A stretch of 64,000 nt of DNA, taken from assembly GCF_927798115.1 (NCBI RefSeq), contig NZ_CAKMMG010000004.1, forward strand, positions 186,001 to 250,000. The letters run 5' to 3'. Position 1 is the first letter of the stretch, and the number at the start of each line of letters is the position of its first letter. The position numbers were made by a program, and so were the translations under genes. The notes under the pieces are model-generated. The model searched no databases and had not been told where the DNA came from. It saw only the letters and a list, made by a program, of their open reading frames with translations. Positions 50,817-61,070 of this stretch are shown piece after piece. The DNA comes from Paenibacillus auburnensis (GTDB lineage Bacteria; Bacillota; Bacilli; Paenibacillales; Paenibacillaceae).

Positions 50817-52493
50817 CTAGAATCTGCCTGATTTAAAAATCGACAGCAGCAGCCAGATCACCATCAGCAGCGCTATGACTGAACCGATCTCCACGGTGGG
50901 GAAATCCCACAGCACAGAAGGTTCGCCGCGCAGCGATGAGCCGATAATCAGCCCGGCCATAATGATGCTGAAGGCAAGCAGCACAATGCTGAACGACAGG
51001 CGGTTGCCGACCCGGCTGAACTTATGCTCCAGACCCTTCAGCTCGGGAACCACCACTTCCACCTTCAGCTTACCGCTGCTGATCAGCGCTGACAGCTGGC
51101 GGGCCTGTGAAGGCAGCTCCACCAGGCTTTCAGCCAGATCAGCGACACCGCCGAGCAGCTTGCGCTGCACCCGGCTGCTACTGAAGCGCTGCTTCACCAG
51201 CTGCCTGCCAAAGGGCTCAGCCATCTGCACAATACTGAAGGAAGGGTCCAGATTCGCCACAATCCCCTCCAGCGTCAGCATCGTTTTGCCCAGCATCGCC
51301 AGGTCCGGAGGAATGACCAGCCTGTGCTTACGGGCAATGCCGAACAAATCGTTCAACGCCTTGCCGATACTGACCTGATTGAACGGGATGTCATAATAGG
51401 ACTCCCGCATCCGGTCCATATCGTCCCGCAGCGCGGCACGGTCGGCATCCTCGGGAATAACCCCGAGACGCAGAATCGCCCGTACCATCGAATCGGTATT
51501 CCTGCGCATCAGCGCAATGACCAGTGCAGACAGGCTGTCCTTCATCTCTTCACTGAGCCGCCCGACCATCCCGAAATCAATCAGTGCCAGCTTGCCATTC
51601 TCCAGCAGCATCACATTGCCGGGATGGGGATCGGCATGAAAAAAGCCGTGAATAAAAATCTGGTCCAGCATCATCTCTACCAGCTGCTGCGCAATGGTCT
51701 TCAGCTTCATCCCCCGTCCGAGCAGCTCATCCCGGCGGTTCAGTGTAATCCCGCTGACGAATTCCATTGTCAGCACCCTGGCCGAGCTGTAGTCCCAATA
51801 GATCGCGGGAATCACAACCTTGGCCTTAGCTTGCTCCGGCTGCTGGGCTGCAATACGCTCGGCATTACGGCCCTCCTGGGCGTAATCCAGCTCGGCCAGC
51901 AGTGAGCGTGAGAATTCCTCCACCATCCGGGTCAGTCCATATTGCTTCGCCCAGTCCAGCCGTCTTTCGGCCAAGGCACTCAAATCCTGAAGGATTTCCA
52001 GATCCCGGTTCATCGTGCGCGTCACACCCGGACGCTGTATCTTAACCGCTACGCTCTGGCCGCCATGCAGAATGGCCCGGTGCACCTGGCCAATCGAGGC
52101 CGCAGCGATAGGGGTATCCTCAAACCTTTCAAAAATTTCATGAAGCGGTTGATCCAGCTCCTGCTCCACAATACTCCGCGCGGTCTCCGCCGAAAACGGC
52201 GGCACATTGTCCTGCAGCTTGACCAGCTCCGCTATAATGGGCTCGGGCAGCAAATCAGAACGGGTACTGGCGAGCTGGCCCAATTTCACAAAGGTCGGTC
52301 CTAAATCCTCCAGCACGCGCCGTATGCGCTCCCCAACTGTCAGACTCGTATGGACCTCCTGCGTCATAATCCGGCGCGGCAATGACAGCAGATGGTAGAG
52401 CCCCAGCTCCTCCACCATATAGCCGAAGCCATGACGCATAAGCGCCATGGCAATGGTCCGGTACCGCCCGGCATGTCTGATTCGAACTGCCAT
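50817..52493 (-). CDS. AarF/UbiB (ABC1) family protein kinase-like ATPase
   Basis: A 558-residue member of the UbiB family. The KxGQ-type N-terminal motif is [16 protein letters not shown]. The atypical kinase core follows, with [13 protein letters not shown] and VAVKIQRPG, then [12 protein letters not shown] and [10 protein letters not shown] as catalytic and metal motifs. Two membrane helices end the protein ([17 protein letters not shown] and [17 protein letters not shown]). UbiB proteins support quinone or lipid metabolism as ATPases. It directly follows the phasin-like gene, sharing its stop-start junction, a pairing I regard as common in Bacillota. Confidence 0.94.
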   Translation of the reverse strand: MAVRIRHAGRYRTIAMALMRHGFGYMVEELGLYHLLSLPRRIMTQEVHTSLTVGERIRRVLEDLGPTFVKLGQLASTRSDLLPEPIIAELVKLQDNVPPFSAETARSIVEQELDQPLHEIFERFEDTPIAAASIGQVHRAILHGGQSVAVKIQRPGVTRTMNRDLEILQDLSALAERRLDWAKQYGLTRMVEEFSRSLLAELDYAQEGRNAERIAAQQPEQAKAKVVIPAIYWDYSSARVLTMEFVSGITLNRRDELLGRGMKLKTIAQQLVEMMLDQIFIHGFFHADPHPGNVMLLENGKLALIDFGMVGRLSEEMKDSLSALVIALMRRNTDSMVRAILRLGVIPEDADRAALRDDMDRMRESYYDIPFNQVSIGKALNDLFGIARKHRLVIPPDLAMLGKTMLTLEGIVANLDPSFSIVQMAEPFGRQLVKQRFSSSRVQRKLLGGVADLAESLVELPSQARQLSALISSGKLKVEVVVPELKGLEHKFSRVGNRLSFSIVLLAFSIIMAGLIIGSSLRGEPSVLWDFPTVEIGSVIALLMVIWLLLSIFKSGRF

Positions 52494-52841
52494 TTAATCC
52501 GTAACGTTATCCGTCATAGTATCCTCCTGGGGAGAGGTGCCCTCCAGCTCGGCTACACGCCGCTCAAGTGCGGCAATCCGTGTTTCCAGTGCTGCAATAT
52601 CGCTCTGTGCAGGAATCTTCAGCTCCTTGAGCACACGCTGAACCTGCTCCTGTACGGCGCTCTTGAACGCACCGCGTTCTTCTTCGCCGCGTTCCACCAG
52701 CCGGTCAACAAGCGCTTTGGATTCTGAGGGAGCGAGCTCCCCGCGTTTAACCAGCTCATCTACTGCCTTCTCGACCTTCTCTTTGCTGACAATGGTGAGG
52801 CCTACTCCTAAAGAGATTGCTTTTTTGAACAGATCACTCAT
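52494..52841 (-). CDS. Phasin-like / polyhydroxyalkanoate granule-associated family protein
   Basis: A 115-residue, mostly helical protein: MSDLFKKAISLGVGLTIVS with a short hydrophobic start, KVEKAVDELVKRGELAPSES and a C-terminal coiled coil (IAALETRIAALERRVAELEG). This pattern is annotated as phasin or PHA granule-associated protein, although here it probably acts with the adjoining AarF kinase at the membrane. The start is the ATG at 52841 with GGGAGG 8 bases upstream; the frame runs 26 codons further. Confidence 0.85.
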   Translation of the reverse strand: MSDLFKKAISLGVGLTIVSKEKVEKAVDELVKRGELAPSESKALVDRLVERGEEERGAFKSAVQEQVQRVLKELKIPAQSDIAALETRIAALERRVAELEGTSPQEDTMTDNVTD

Positions 52842-52945
52842 GGCACTTTCCTCCCAAAGATTCCAGTTATGGATAAAGTATACCCCTTGTCGGCCTATTT
52901 CACAAAATTCAGGCTGCAAGGGGCAGGTTTAATGACAATATGAGA

Positions 52946-53578
52946 TTATCTGGGAATGCGGGCTGCCCAAGTTGCCGCCCGTAGAATCAATTCACGGACT
53001 GCAGGATGGCGGAAGGAGGGCTCATGATGGCCGGGCATGAGGAACACTACGCGTCCCTGCCCGTAACTGTGACACCACGCTGCCGGGTGCGTTTCGCCGT
53101 CCGCTTCGTATTCAAGCAGGATGGTTTTTTCTGTAAAGGGGTCAAACTCGAAGCGGTACGGCTCCTCATCCAGCTGAAAGTCCTCAATGCCCTCGGTAAT
53201 ATCATGCTCGTGCACTTTAAAGTTCAGGGAAGTATACGGCGGATGGCCGGTAAATCTGCCGCCGATCAGCTGGGCCAACTCATAGCGTTTGGCTAATGAT
53301 ATGCCGGTATGCAGCACAATGAGTCCTCCCCCTCCGCTCACATAACTAAGCAGACCTGCGGTCTGCTGGGGAGAAACCGTCTCGTTCCACAACTCATTAT
53401 AGGAAATACAGAGATCATAGCCGGCTAAATGCTCTCCGAGCAGCAGCTTTTTATTCTCTGAGCATTGTACGGTCAGCAGGTCATTCAGAATTTCGCTGAT
53501 TTGTTTGTCCACGCCCTGCAGCGGGTGGAAACGGGGATGGGTATAATCGCCCAGCAGCAGGCATTTTCTCTTGTCCAT
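52946..53578 (-). CDS. ThuA domain protein
   Basis: A 210-residue class I glutamine amidotransferase-like ThuA protein. YDLCISYNELWNETVSPQQ and YVSGGGGLIVLHTGISLA form the flavodoxin-like core, IGGRFTGHPPY is the conserved ThuA turn, and WCHSYGQGRVVFLMPGHHEP is the C-terminal signature. ThuA is linked to trehalose and other sugar use in rhizobia; the role here is unknown. It stands alone. Confidence 0.88.
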   Translation of the reverse strand: MDKRKCLLLGDYTHPRFHPLQGVDKQISEILNDLLTVQCSENKKLLLGEHLAGYDLCISYNELWNETVSPQQTAGLLSYVSGGGGLIVLHTGISLAKRYELAQLIGGRFTGHPPYTSLNFKVHEHDITEGIEDFQLDEEPYRFEFDPFTEKTILLEYEADGETHPAAWCHSYGQGRVVFLMPGHHEPSFRHPAVRELILRAATWAARIPR

Positions 53579-53671
53579 AGGTATCCTCCTTCAAGGTTCT
53601 TCGGTTTAAAACGTCGCACATGTTGCTACTATTCTAAGTAAAACTGCTCAGGATGTCCATGCTCAGGCATA

Positions 53672-53697
53672 AAAACAAAACCCGCCCAGGGGCGGGA
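53672..53697 (-). terminator. Intrinsic terminator of hemD
   Basis: CCCGCC/GGCGGG stem with a short loop is followed by TTTTGTTTTT on the minus strand, 20 bases after the stop. Confidence 0.8.
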
Positions 53698-53716
53698 ATG
53701 AATTTCTTCGCCTGAC

Positions 53717-54529
53717 TCAGCGCCTCGCGGCTACATAACGCCCCAGTTCAACGAACATACTCCCCATCCGTTCATGTTCGGGCATCACGATCCTTTGCAC
53801 GCCTTCCTCTAATAGGGCTTGGGAAGTAATCTTCCCTACAGAAACGGCCAGCACTCCATGTTCGAAGGCCTGTACCATTTCTTCCAGCTTGCCTTGCTCC
53901 CGTGCGTGCCCGGACAGGAACCGGAATTGCGGCGCACTGGTAAAAGCTACAGCATCTACTTTGCCCGCCAGAATGTCGGCCAGCAGCAGATCCAGCGCTC
54001 CCGGCTCCGGCGGGGTATGGCGGTAAGGCTGCACCTCACGGACCCTTGCTCCGGACGCTTCCAGCCAGGCTGTGAGCCTGGGGGCGGATTCGCCATGCAG
54101 CTGCAGCACGATCTCTTTGCCCTGCAAATCGAATTCCTGCAGCCCGCGGATCAGTCCGCTGGTGCTTCCGTCGTCGTCACGGACAGCCGGGACAAGTCCG
54201 CGCTTCTTCAGGGCATTGACCGTTTTGTAGCCCCGCGCAGCAATAGGTGATCCGGCCAGAATCTCCAGAAACCGGCTGGCGATTCCCATGTTCTCAGCCA
54301 TGCCGAATATCGCATCCAGCCCCATTCCTGTTGTCAGAATGACCCAATCCGGTGGCTGTGAGGTCCAGGCGGTCAGCCCTTGACGCAGCGCCTCATCATC
54401 CAGAAACACCGTGCCCTGGGCCGGACGATACACTGCGGTGCCGCCCATATTCTCCACAAGCTTGGCCATTTCCTCTGATTTGCGCGGACCTGCCAGAGCG
54501 ACAGTAATCCCCTTTAATTGCTCTGCCAT
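53717..54529 (-). CDS. hemD: Uroporphyrinogen-III synthase family protein
   Basis: A 270-residue HemD-fold protein. It starts KGITVALAGPRKSEEMAKL, has ILTTGMGLDAIFGMAE in the middle, GSPIAARGYKTVNALKKRGL at the domain linker, and DAVAFTSAPQFRFL and LAVSVGKITSQALLEEGV in the second domain, typical of the family. HemD closes hydroxymethylbilane to uroporphyrinogen III, the branch point to haem and cobalamin. It is isolated from other hem genes, so it may be a paralogue of the operon copy. Confidence 0.85.
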   Translation of the reverse strand: MAEQLKGITVALAGPRKSEEMAKLVENMGGTAVYRPAQGTVFLDDEALRQGLTAWTSQPPDWVILTTGMGLDAIFGMAENMGIASRFLEILAGSPIAARGYKTVNALKKRGLVPAVRDDDGSTSGLIRGLQEFDLQGKEIVLQLHGESAPRLTAWLEASGARVREVQPYRHTPPEPGALDLLLADILAGKVDAVAFTSAPQFRFLSGHAREQGKLEEMVQAFEHGVLAVSVGKITSQALLEEGVQRIVMPEHERMGSMFVELGRYVAARR

Positions 54530-54610
54530 GAACTCCTCTCCCCTCGTAACCCTGCATTATTGTTTATCAGTATACTTGCAAAGAGCGGGAAAAGAAAAGT
54601 GCCTGACGGG

Positions 54611-56656
54611 TTATTCCTGACCAGAAGCACTGCCGGTATTCTCAGACTTGACCTGAACTGCAGCGGAACCCCCCTGCTCAGGATAAAGCTTGAAGCGGCC
54701 TACCAGCTTCTGCAGCTCTTCCGCCAGATGGCTCAGGTTCATCGTCGAAGATGAAATTTCCTCTACGGCAGCGAGCTGTTCTTGAGCAGCGGCAGAGATC
54801 GTCTCTGTATTCCCGGCAGCCTCTCTGGAAATGCCGCCAATCTCGCCGATTGCCCGTTCCATGCTTACGGCTTCGGCCGTCAGGGAGCGTACGGCCCCGT
54901 CCATGGCTTCGATTTTTTCCGCAGCACCTTTAACTGCCCTGCGGATCCGCGAGAACGAACGGCCGGTGGTATCCACAGCCAGGATGCCGTCCGACACCTT
55001 GCTCTTCGCGCTTTCCATCGTCACTGTTGCCTGCTTCATCTCTTCGTTAATGGAGAAGATCTGCTCCGAGATCTGCCGGGCCGACTTCTCCGATTCTTCC
55101 GCCAGCTTGCGTACTTCAGAAGCGACCACTGCAAAACCGCGCCCCTGCTCACCCGCACGGGCGGCTTCGATGGAGGCATTCAGTGCCAGCAGATTGGTCT
55201 GACGCGAGATTCCCGTGATTACGCCGACAATACCGTGAATCTGCTCGGTGCGCTCATTCAGTTTATCGATTACCCCGCCCAGCTCCTCCACGGTCTCTTG
55301 AATGCCATTGATTTTATCCACCACACTGATTACCGAATCATTACCCTCGGAAGCAGACTGCGACGTCTTGTCCATCATTGCAGAGACCTGCTCCATGAAG
55401 CCGGAAATATTCTGAACCTCACCAGCTGTGGCTGCTGTACTCTCCATTCCTTTTTCCACACTGTCCGCCTGGCGTTCTGTGCCTGCCGCTACTTCCTGAA
55501 TCGCCAGAGTAACATGCTCAATGGCTCTGGTTGTCTGCTCAGCGCCGGCTGCAAGCTCCTCAGCGGAAGAGGACACATCGTCGGTCATCTCCTGCACACC
55601 GATAATCATTTCACGTAGGCTCGCGACCATTGACCGGAAGTTGTCGGCGAGCATGCCGAGCTCATCCCGGCGGAATACTCCAATATCCTCTGAAAGATCT
55701 CCCTTCGCAATGACCGCGGTAGCTTTGCGGAGCCTGTTAAGCGGCCGCAGAATGGACTCCACATTGAGGTAGATTAGTACCATTGCCAGCAAGACCGAGA
55801 TCCCGATTACAAGAATAGCGGTATTACGGATGTCGGCAGTCGCGCTGGATACCTCACTTTTACTGATGGTGCCCCCGATTCTCCAGCCGGTTAGATCATT
55901 CAGCTTATACGTCATTTTTTTAGGTAAATCCTTGTAGACATAATTAAAGGAGCCGCTTTCGGCTTCGAACATCTTCTTCACAAAATCCTCTGAGGATTCC
56001 TGTCCTAGCGTCTCTGTAGGATGTACAAGGTACTTTTTGCTGCTGTCGACAATGAAGATATACCCCTGCTCGCCCACTTTAATATTGGTCAGATCAGCCA
56101 GTGCCGACAGATCAAGGTCGAGCGCCACCACGCCGTTACCCCCTTCAAGCACAGCCGAGATAGCGATCGCTGTCACCTTATTTACGGTCTCAAACGCCGG
56201 TGAAATTACGATACCCTTGCCGTGCTTAAGGGCGCTGACATAGGAATTCTGCTTGCGCGGGTCATACCCGTCCGGCAGTTTAGCCTCAGATGCATGTAAC
56301 GTACCGGCCCGGCTCGTTCCAACATAAATATCAAGTACGTCGGGGTGCAGCGCTGCGTATTCCTTCAACCGGGCAGTAATGTCAGCCGGGGCTCCTCCCG
56401 CTTCTGCATTGACTGCATCTGCAGTAAGCTGTGCAGCGAAATAATTGATATCGTTTATTTTAGACTGGATGTTGGCATTGATGATCTCATTGACCGCCGC
56501 TACGCTCTCCGCAGCATTATTCATCAGCTGTGCTTCTACCCTGCTGCTTGCGGATTGATAGGTCTGCCAGCCGATGATGATGCTGGGAACCAGCAGGACA
56601 AGCAGGTATGTAAGAATAAGCTTCATACGGATGTTTATGTTGAATTTTTTAGTCAT
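54611..56656 (-). CDS. Methyl-accepting chemotaxis protein with dCache-type sensor
   Basis: A 681-residue chemoreceptor. TM1 at about 12-32 ([18 protein letters not shown]), an extracytoplasmic double-Cache sensor to about 285 with [22 protein letters not shown]2 near 285-305, a HAMP domain ([20 protein letters not shown]) and the signalling hairpin tip [20 protein letters not shown] with [20 protein letters not shown]. dCache sensors often bind amino acids; the ligand cannot be told. No chemotaxis partners lie nearby. Confidence 0.95.
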   Translation of the reverse strand: MTKKFNINIRMKLILTYLLVLLVPSIIIGWQTYQSASSRVEAQLMNNAAESVAAVNEIINANIQSKINDINYFAAQLTADAVNAEAGGAPADITARLKEYAALHPDVLDIYVGTSRAGTLHASEAKLPDGYDPRKQNSYVSALKHGKGIVISPAFETVNKVTAIAISAVLEGGNGVVALDLDLSALADLTNIKVGEQGYIFIVDSSKKYLVHPTETLGQESSEDFVKKMFEAESGSFNYVYKDLPKKMTYKLNDLTGWRIGGTISKSEVSSATADIRNTAILVIGISVLLAMVLIYLNVESILRPLNRLRKATAVIAKGDLSEDIGVFRRDELGMLADNFRSMVASLREMIIGVQEMTDDVSSSAEELAAGAEQTTRAIEHVTLAIQEVAAGTERQADSVEKGMESTAATAGEVQNISGFMEQVSAMMDKTSQSASEGNDSVISVVDKINGIQETVEELGGVIDKLNERTEQIHGIVGVITGISRQTNLLALNASIEAARAGEQGRGFAVVASEVRKLAEESEKSARQISEQIFSINEEMKQATVTMESAKSKVSDGILAVDTTGRSFSRIRRAVKGAAEKIEAMDGAVRSLTAEAVSMERAIGEIGGISREAAGNTETISAAAQEQLAAVEEISSSTMNLSHLAEELQKLVGRFKLYPEQGGSAAVQVKSENTGSASGQE

Positions 56657-56803
56657 GGGGATTCACGCTCTCTTTCCTCTGGGTCTTAAGTACGAGTGGT
56701 TTAGTATAGGATATATATAATTATATATCGCACGTGGAATCCCTTTTTTTGAGCATTATTTATTCTTATATTCCTATAATATCTGAGAATTTTGATAGAA
56801 AAG

Positions 56804-56838
56804 CAAAAAAAGACCGTTCATATGAAAACGGTCTTTTG
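56804..56838. terminator. Bidirectional terminator downstream of perR
   Basis: AAAGACCGTT/AACGGTCTTT stem with a short AT-rich loop, A run on one side and T run on the other. Confidence 0.85.
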
Positions 56839-56892
56839 TTATATATTAACCTTCCTGCGCACGTAATAAATTCTGCAGGTCCTGTTCCGCTC

Positions 56893-57288
56893 TTAATTCA
56901 CCGTCTTGTTCTTGCAGGCCGGGCATACGCCTCCGAATACTACATGGGCATGGGATATCGTATACCCGGTTTCCTCAGCCACTGTATTCATCCATTCCTC
57001 CGGCACATGGGTCATTACTTCATCCACAGCACCGCAAACATCGCAAAGGATATGCTGGTGATCGTCCAGGCGGGCATCGTATCTGCTGGCGGCCTCACCC
57101 AGCTTCAGCTCACGGATCATCTGTTTATCGGTAAGATAACGCAGCGAGTTATACACCGTGCCGTAGGCCAGGTTATGTCCCTGCTCTACCAGCCGGTTCA
57201 TCACTTCTGCGGCAGTCGGATGGTCATGCGAATTACGGACGATATCATAAACGGCTTGCCGCTGTGAGGTCAAATTCAGGTTTCTCAT
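56893..57288 (-). CDS. perR: Fur family peroxide-responsive regulator PerR
   Basis: About 131 residues. The Fur-type winged helix reads LTSQRQAVYDIVRNS and NLAYGTVYNSLRYL. The regulatory metal site includes YDARLDDHQHILCDVCG (Asp and two His), and the structural zinc Cys pairs are CDVC and CPAC. The conserved short C-terminus favours PerR over Fur or Zur. PerR senses hydrogen peroxide through metal-catalysed His oxidation. I start at the ATG at 57288 because AAAGGA is 8 bases upstream; the ATG at 57297 touches it. Glutathione peroxidase 10 kb away could be a target, but I see no clear PerR box there. Confidence 0.92.
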   Translation of the reverse strand: MRNLNLTSQRQAVYDIVRNSHDHPTAAEVMNRLVEQGHNLAYGTVYNSLRYLTDKQMIRELKLGEAASRYDARLDDHQHILCDVCGAVDEVMTHVPEEWMNTVAEETGYTISHAHVVFGGVCPACKNKTVN

Positions 57289-57361
57289 CTTTATCATCCT
57301 TTAACTTATTTTTAGATCAAGTATAAATCCTGAATACCCCAGCGTCAATCCATTCTACCGC

Positions 57362-58459
57362 CTATCTGATCATTCCGGAATATTTCACCCCCACGTCAGC
57401 TTCCACCTGAAACTTCAGCCGGGGATACAACCGCTCCCAATCCCTCATTTCTGTGCTGTTATTCCAGTGACGGGCTCCGTAGTGGATCCCCCAGCCGAAA
57501 GGGTCAAGTCCGCTGTCCCGTACTTTATACAGCAAGGCTCCGACTTCCTGATTCAGGGCTTCCGCCCCGGCGTCAGATATTTGCCGCAGCAGGCTGTGGG
57601 TGACGATCTCCTGCGTGCTGCTCTCCTCTAGAATGCCTTTGATTTTGATTTTGTAGCGGATAGCAGGCTCGCCTTCCTTAGTGGTGATAATCCGGTAGCT
57701 GGAGGAGCTGCTCTCTGTATAGTACTGGTATTTCCCGTCATCCACCGTAGCCGGAAAATTAGTACGCAGATTTGAGCGGGTGAGCAGATTAAACAGCCTG
57801 GTTTCATTTGCACTCAGCACCAGCCGGATTTTTTGTTTATCCAGCAGGGCGATTTTATTAATCAAAAACTGTTCTTTGCCCTGTGCTTCAATAACCGGCA
57901 GAATGGGGTTCTTCCCGTTCTCATAGATATCCCTCATCAGCTGATAGGCATATACACTGGCAATAAAGGGGGATTCTGTTCCTTGTCCGCTCATGGCCAT
58001 GATCAGCGAATTGGAGGGAATCCGCTCTGACGGGGGTTTTACCTCAATGACCTGAAGTGCCTCCGGGCGGCCAACGGCAAAATTAAGAATAAGCTGGATA
58101 TCCCTGCGGCGCACGGCCCAGTCCAGGACATGCCTAATATCCTCCGCCGCAAGTTTTTCCCCTACGATCAGTGATTTACAATGCACGTAGTCCAGTTCCT
58201 TCTCGACCTTGGATTTCATTCTGCGCAGCGCCTCGGAAATGCTGGAGGATTCCTCGGTGAGAATCTGCATCTTTTCGTCAATCTTGGTCACATCTCCCTG
58301 GGGGATCGCAAGCTTCAGGCTAACCTTGAAATTACCCGCCTTCTCCCCGGGATCAATGCCAATCGCCACCACAAATATCCGCCGGTCAATATCCTTGTAT
58401 TCACAGCCTGTTGTCAGACACAATAGCAGGAGACCGATCCCTAACAGCAATCTCCTCAC
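57362..58459 (-). CDS. Spore germination lipoprotein, Ger(x)C family
   Basis: A lipoprotein of about 365 residues. From the GTG at 58459 it reads VRRLLLGIGLLLLCLTTGC, a signal peptide with the lipobox LTTGC, then YKDIDRRIFVVAIGIDPG and SLKLAIPQGDV, the GerC start signature. The C-terminal PF05504-like domain includes DPFGWGIHYGARHW. AGGAGG lies 8 bases before the GTG, and GTGA overlaps the stop of the permease gene by 4 bases; the frame otherwise runs 29 codons further. With the A and B subunits it forms a nutrient germinant receptor in the spore inner membrane. Confidence 0.93.
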   Translation of the reverse strand: MRRLLLGIGLLLLCLTTGCEYKDIDRRIFVVAIGIDPGEKAGNFKVSLKLAIPQGDVTKIDEKMQILTEESSSISEALRRMKSKVEKELDYVHCKSLIVGEKLAAEDIRHVLDWAVRRRDIQLILNFAVGRPEALQVIEVKPPSERIPSNSLIMAMSGQGTESPFIASVYAYQLMRDIYENGKNPILPVIEAQGKEQFLINKIALLDKQKIRLVLSANETRLFNLLTRSNLRTNFPATVDDGKYQYYTESSSSSYRIITTKEGEPAIRYKIKIKGILEESSTQEIVTHSLLRQISDAGAEALNQEVGALLYKVRDSGLDPFGWGIHYGARHWNNSTEMRDWERLYPRLKFQVEADVGVKYSGMIR

Positions 58460-59556
58460 GGATTCCGCCTCCTCAGCACGGTGTAACAGTAGAACAGCAG
58501 CATAATCAGCAGTAACTCCCCTAACCAGCGGGCAAGCAGAAACCATATACCCAAAGCATTGAGCTGGTATTGATCAAGCCTCATTAAGATCAGAGTGACT
58601 GCACTGAACAAGCCAAGTATAGCTAGCTCCCTCCATACTTTCGCCTTGGACTTTGGGTTTTTGGGGGAGGGGAACAGCCCGGTCAGCAGTTCCTTGCCTA
58701 CATGCCAATGGATAATCACACTGGTCAGCGACAGATTAAGATAAGCAAAATAAAAAATAAACAGCATCCGCTCAATTATAAAGGTATTAATCCCGATACT
58801 GTCGGCCGTAGAAAACCACGTATAGACATGCCTCTCCACCGCAACCGTGCCGAAATATCCTATTGGAACATAGAAGGTCAGCAGCAGCACTGCCAGTCCC
58901 TGAACCCCCAAGATCCAGCGGTGCTTCAGCCGAAGCTTGGGTAACACCCGGTTGAATACAGCCATATTGATGTAACCGCTGAAGGAAAAAGTGGCTGCGG
59001 CCATGCTTTTGACATCCGGTGCATGAGGAAAATAAGTGATGATCTGCAGAACCGCATCCCAGCTGAAATCCGGATTAGTCACCGCTTTGAAAAGCGTATA
59101 TAAAATTAACGGCACGCTGATTCCCAGCATCACCTCCAGCCCGTACAGCAGGGACAGAGAATCCATGCGGGCGCAAAAAAAGACAACCACCAGAAAGCCG
59201 AGCACTACCAGATACGGGCCGGTATCCGGACTGATAAAACGCAGCGTAATATCGATAAACGACAGGATCGTAATCAGTCCGGCTGCACACCATAGAGCAG
59301 CAAAAATAACCATCAGCGGAATAATGAACACTCTGGAAAAGGCGGTGTCCAGGATCTCCTGAATGCCTTTGCCCGGAAACTTTGCCATGAGTGCGGTGAA
59401 AAGATAGACAAACGCTGTTCCCAGCACTACTGCCGCAAGGATCGAGGTTTGTGCTCCCTTAAAGCGTGTATCCATTAGTTCTCTCGGGACAAAATTGATA
59501 ATATTGATCAGGCTGTTCATTATAAAAAGCCAGTAAAAATAGCGGTTCTGAGTCAT
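58456..59556 (-). CDS. Spore germination permease, GerAB/ArcD family
   Basis: A 366-residue protein with about ten membrane helices of the APC-like GerB type. It starts YFYWLFIMNSLINIINFVPR and has helices through YLFTALMAKFPGKGIQEIL and PDTGPYLVVLGFLVVVFF. GerB subunits are thought to bind the germinant. The ATG shares one base with the stop of the A subunit gene (TGATG). Family membership is clear; the germinant is unknown. Confidence 0.94.
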   Translation of the reverse strand: MTQNRYFYWLFIMNSLINIINFVPRELMDTRFKGAQTSILAAVVLGTAFVYLFTALMAKFPGKGIQEILDTAFSRVFIIPLMVIFAALWCAAGLITILSFIDITLRFISPDTGPYLVVLGFLVVVFFCARMDSLSLLYGLEVMLGISVPLILYTLFKAVTNPDFSWDAVLQIITYFPHAPDVKSMAAATFSFSGYINMAVFNRVLPKLRLKHRWILGVQGLAVLLLTFYVPIGYFGTVAVERHVYTWFSTADSIGINTFIIERMLFIFYFAYLNLSLTSVIIHWHVGKELLTGLFPSPKNPKSKAKVWRELAILGLFSAVTLILMRLDQYQLNALGIWFLLARWLGELLLIMLLFYCYTVLRRRNP

Positions 59557-60926
59557 CAGCGCCCGCCGCCCTTCTGCTTGCCTGAGTTTCCGAGGCTGTC
59601 CAGGAAGAACATTTTGAAATACGGCTGGCCGAAGCTACGCTGGCTGCACAGATACATCGTGAATCCGACCAGGCAGACCACGACGCCGACCAGGCCGAGA
59701 GCAGCTGCGGCTATGATAAATAAATATTTCAGCACACGGATCGAAAAGCTCATCATATTCAGGGGAATCATAAAATTGGAGATCGCCACCACAGACACCA
59801 GAATGATCATAATATTACCGACCAGTCCTGCCGCCGTTGCGGCCTGCCCAAGAATCAGACCGCCGACTGTCGTTGCCGTCGGTCCGATCGCACGGGGCAG
59901 CCGCAGGCTCGCCTCTGTCAGAAACTCCATCATGACCAGCATAATCAGCACTTCCACAAAGGAAGGATAAGGGACGGTTGCCCGGCTCCCGGCAATCAGC
60001 AGCGCAATCTGCACACGTACAATTTCCGGATTATAGGAGGTAAAGGCTACATACAGCGCCGGCAGCCACAACGTCATGGCTACGCCTGTGATCCGCAGCA
60101 GCTTCAAGAACCGTCCTACAAAAGGAAGCTGGATCTTATCATCCATCGCCACAAAAAAATCATTGAAGATTACCGGCAACAGGATCGCGTAGCCTGTAGT
60201 ATCCAGCATCACCGCAATTTTCCCCTCGGCCAGATTGAATACAACCCGGTCCGGTCTTTCAGTCACTATTGTTTTTGGGAAGATACGCAGCTTGTCGCTT
60301 CTGATATATTTCTCAAGTTCTCCTGAAGCCTGCAGAATATCTATTCTCAGAGTCCCGAGCCTCTCCCGCAGCTCGTCCAGCACCTGATGGTTCACCCGGC
60401 TGTCATCGTAGAGGATCGCTACCTTTGTTCTTGAAATGTTTCCGATCAGCATCGACTCCATTTTAAGTTCGGTGGATTGATAGCGCCGGCGGATCAGATT
60501 CAGGTTCACAGCCAGGTTTTCGGTCAGCGCATCGGATGGACCCTGTGTTACACTTTCCGTCATGTTCTCACTGACACTTCTGGTCTCCGCCTTCAGCGCA
60601 TCGAAGAAGCATAATTTCCCCTCGATGTGGACACAGGCATAACCGCCCAGCATCAGCTCCAGTGCATGCTGCCCTGTCTTTCCCTCTTCGCTGCCGGGAT
60701 AGGAGCTCAGATAATCTGAATAGACCTGCGTGTTATCTATCTCGTAAAATGGCGCGATAATACTGCGGTTAATGATCTGCGGGTCGGTGATGCTTTTGAT
60801 ATACAGTAAGCCCGCCTTCCCCGAAGGCGCCGTCAGCATTCTTTCCTCCAGGTCCGCAAAATGGTCCAGCTGCTCTTTGATCCATTGTACGGATACTTCC
60901 TCCACGATCTGCTGCGCAGGCATCAT
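59556..60926 (-). CDS. Spore germination protein GerA family, A subunit
   Basis: A 456-residue subunit. The large N-terminal hydrophilic domain contains GYACVHIEGKLCFFDALKAE and TQGPSDALTENLAVNLNLIR, the highly conserved GerA block. Then SRTKVAILYDD and RPDRVVFNLAEGKIAVMLD precede about five C-terminal membrane helices. GPTATTVGGLILGQAATAAG is the family signature in the membrane part. The length is slightly short for the family but no motif is missing. GAGGAGG precedes the ATG pair. It leads the gerA-gerB-gerC operon. Confidence 0.96.
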   Translation of the reverse strand: MMPAQQIVEEVSVQWIKEQLDHFADLEERMLTAPSGKAGLLYIKSITDPQIINRSIIAPFYEIDNTQVYSDYLSSYPGSEEGKTGQHALELMLGGYACVHIEGKLCFFDALKAETRSVSENMTESVTQGPSDALTENLAVNLNLIRRRYQSTELKMESMLIGNISRTKVAILYDDSRVNHQVLDELRERLGTLRIDILQASGELEKYIRSDKLRIFPKTIVTERPDRVVFNLAEGKIAVMLDTTGYAILLPVIFNDFFVAMDDKIQLPFVGRFLKLLRITGVAMTLWLPALYVAFTSYNPEIVRVQIALLIAGSRATVPYPSFVEVLIMLVMMEFLTEASLRLPRAIGPTATTVGGLILGQAATAAGLVGNIMIILVSVVAISNFMIPLNMMSFSIRVLKYLFIIAAAALGLVGVVVCLVGFTMYLCSQRSFGQPYFKMFFLDSLGNSGKQKGGGR

Positions 60927-60962
60927 TATCCTCCTCTGCCTAATTCTCCGGAAGCTAAACCT

Positions 60963-60992
60963 TATTTTGGCACAGCAGTTCTTATTTCATGC
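60963..60992 (-). promoter_or_regulatory. Candidate sigma-G promoter of the ger operon
   Basis: On the minus strand GCATG (60992-60988), an 18-base spacer and CAAAATA (60969-60963) resemble the forespore sigma-G consensus (GCATR, CATWHTA) with one change in the -10. Forespore expression is expected for germination receptors. Confidence 0.45.
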
Positions 60993-61016
60993 ACCTGGCG
61001 CTGCCAGGTTTCTTTT
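60993..61016 (+). terminator. Hairpin with T run upstream of the Rieske-FAD gene
   Basis: ACCTGGC-GCT-GCCAGGT is followed by TTCTTTT on the plus strand. It may insulate the downstream gene from read-through or lie in its leader. Confidence 0.5.
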
Positions 61017-61070
61017 ACCAGTAATGTGGTAATAAATGAAATGAAATATTGCATATGGAGGGATCGGATA

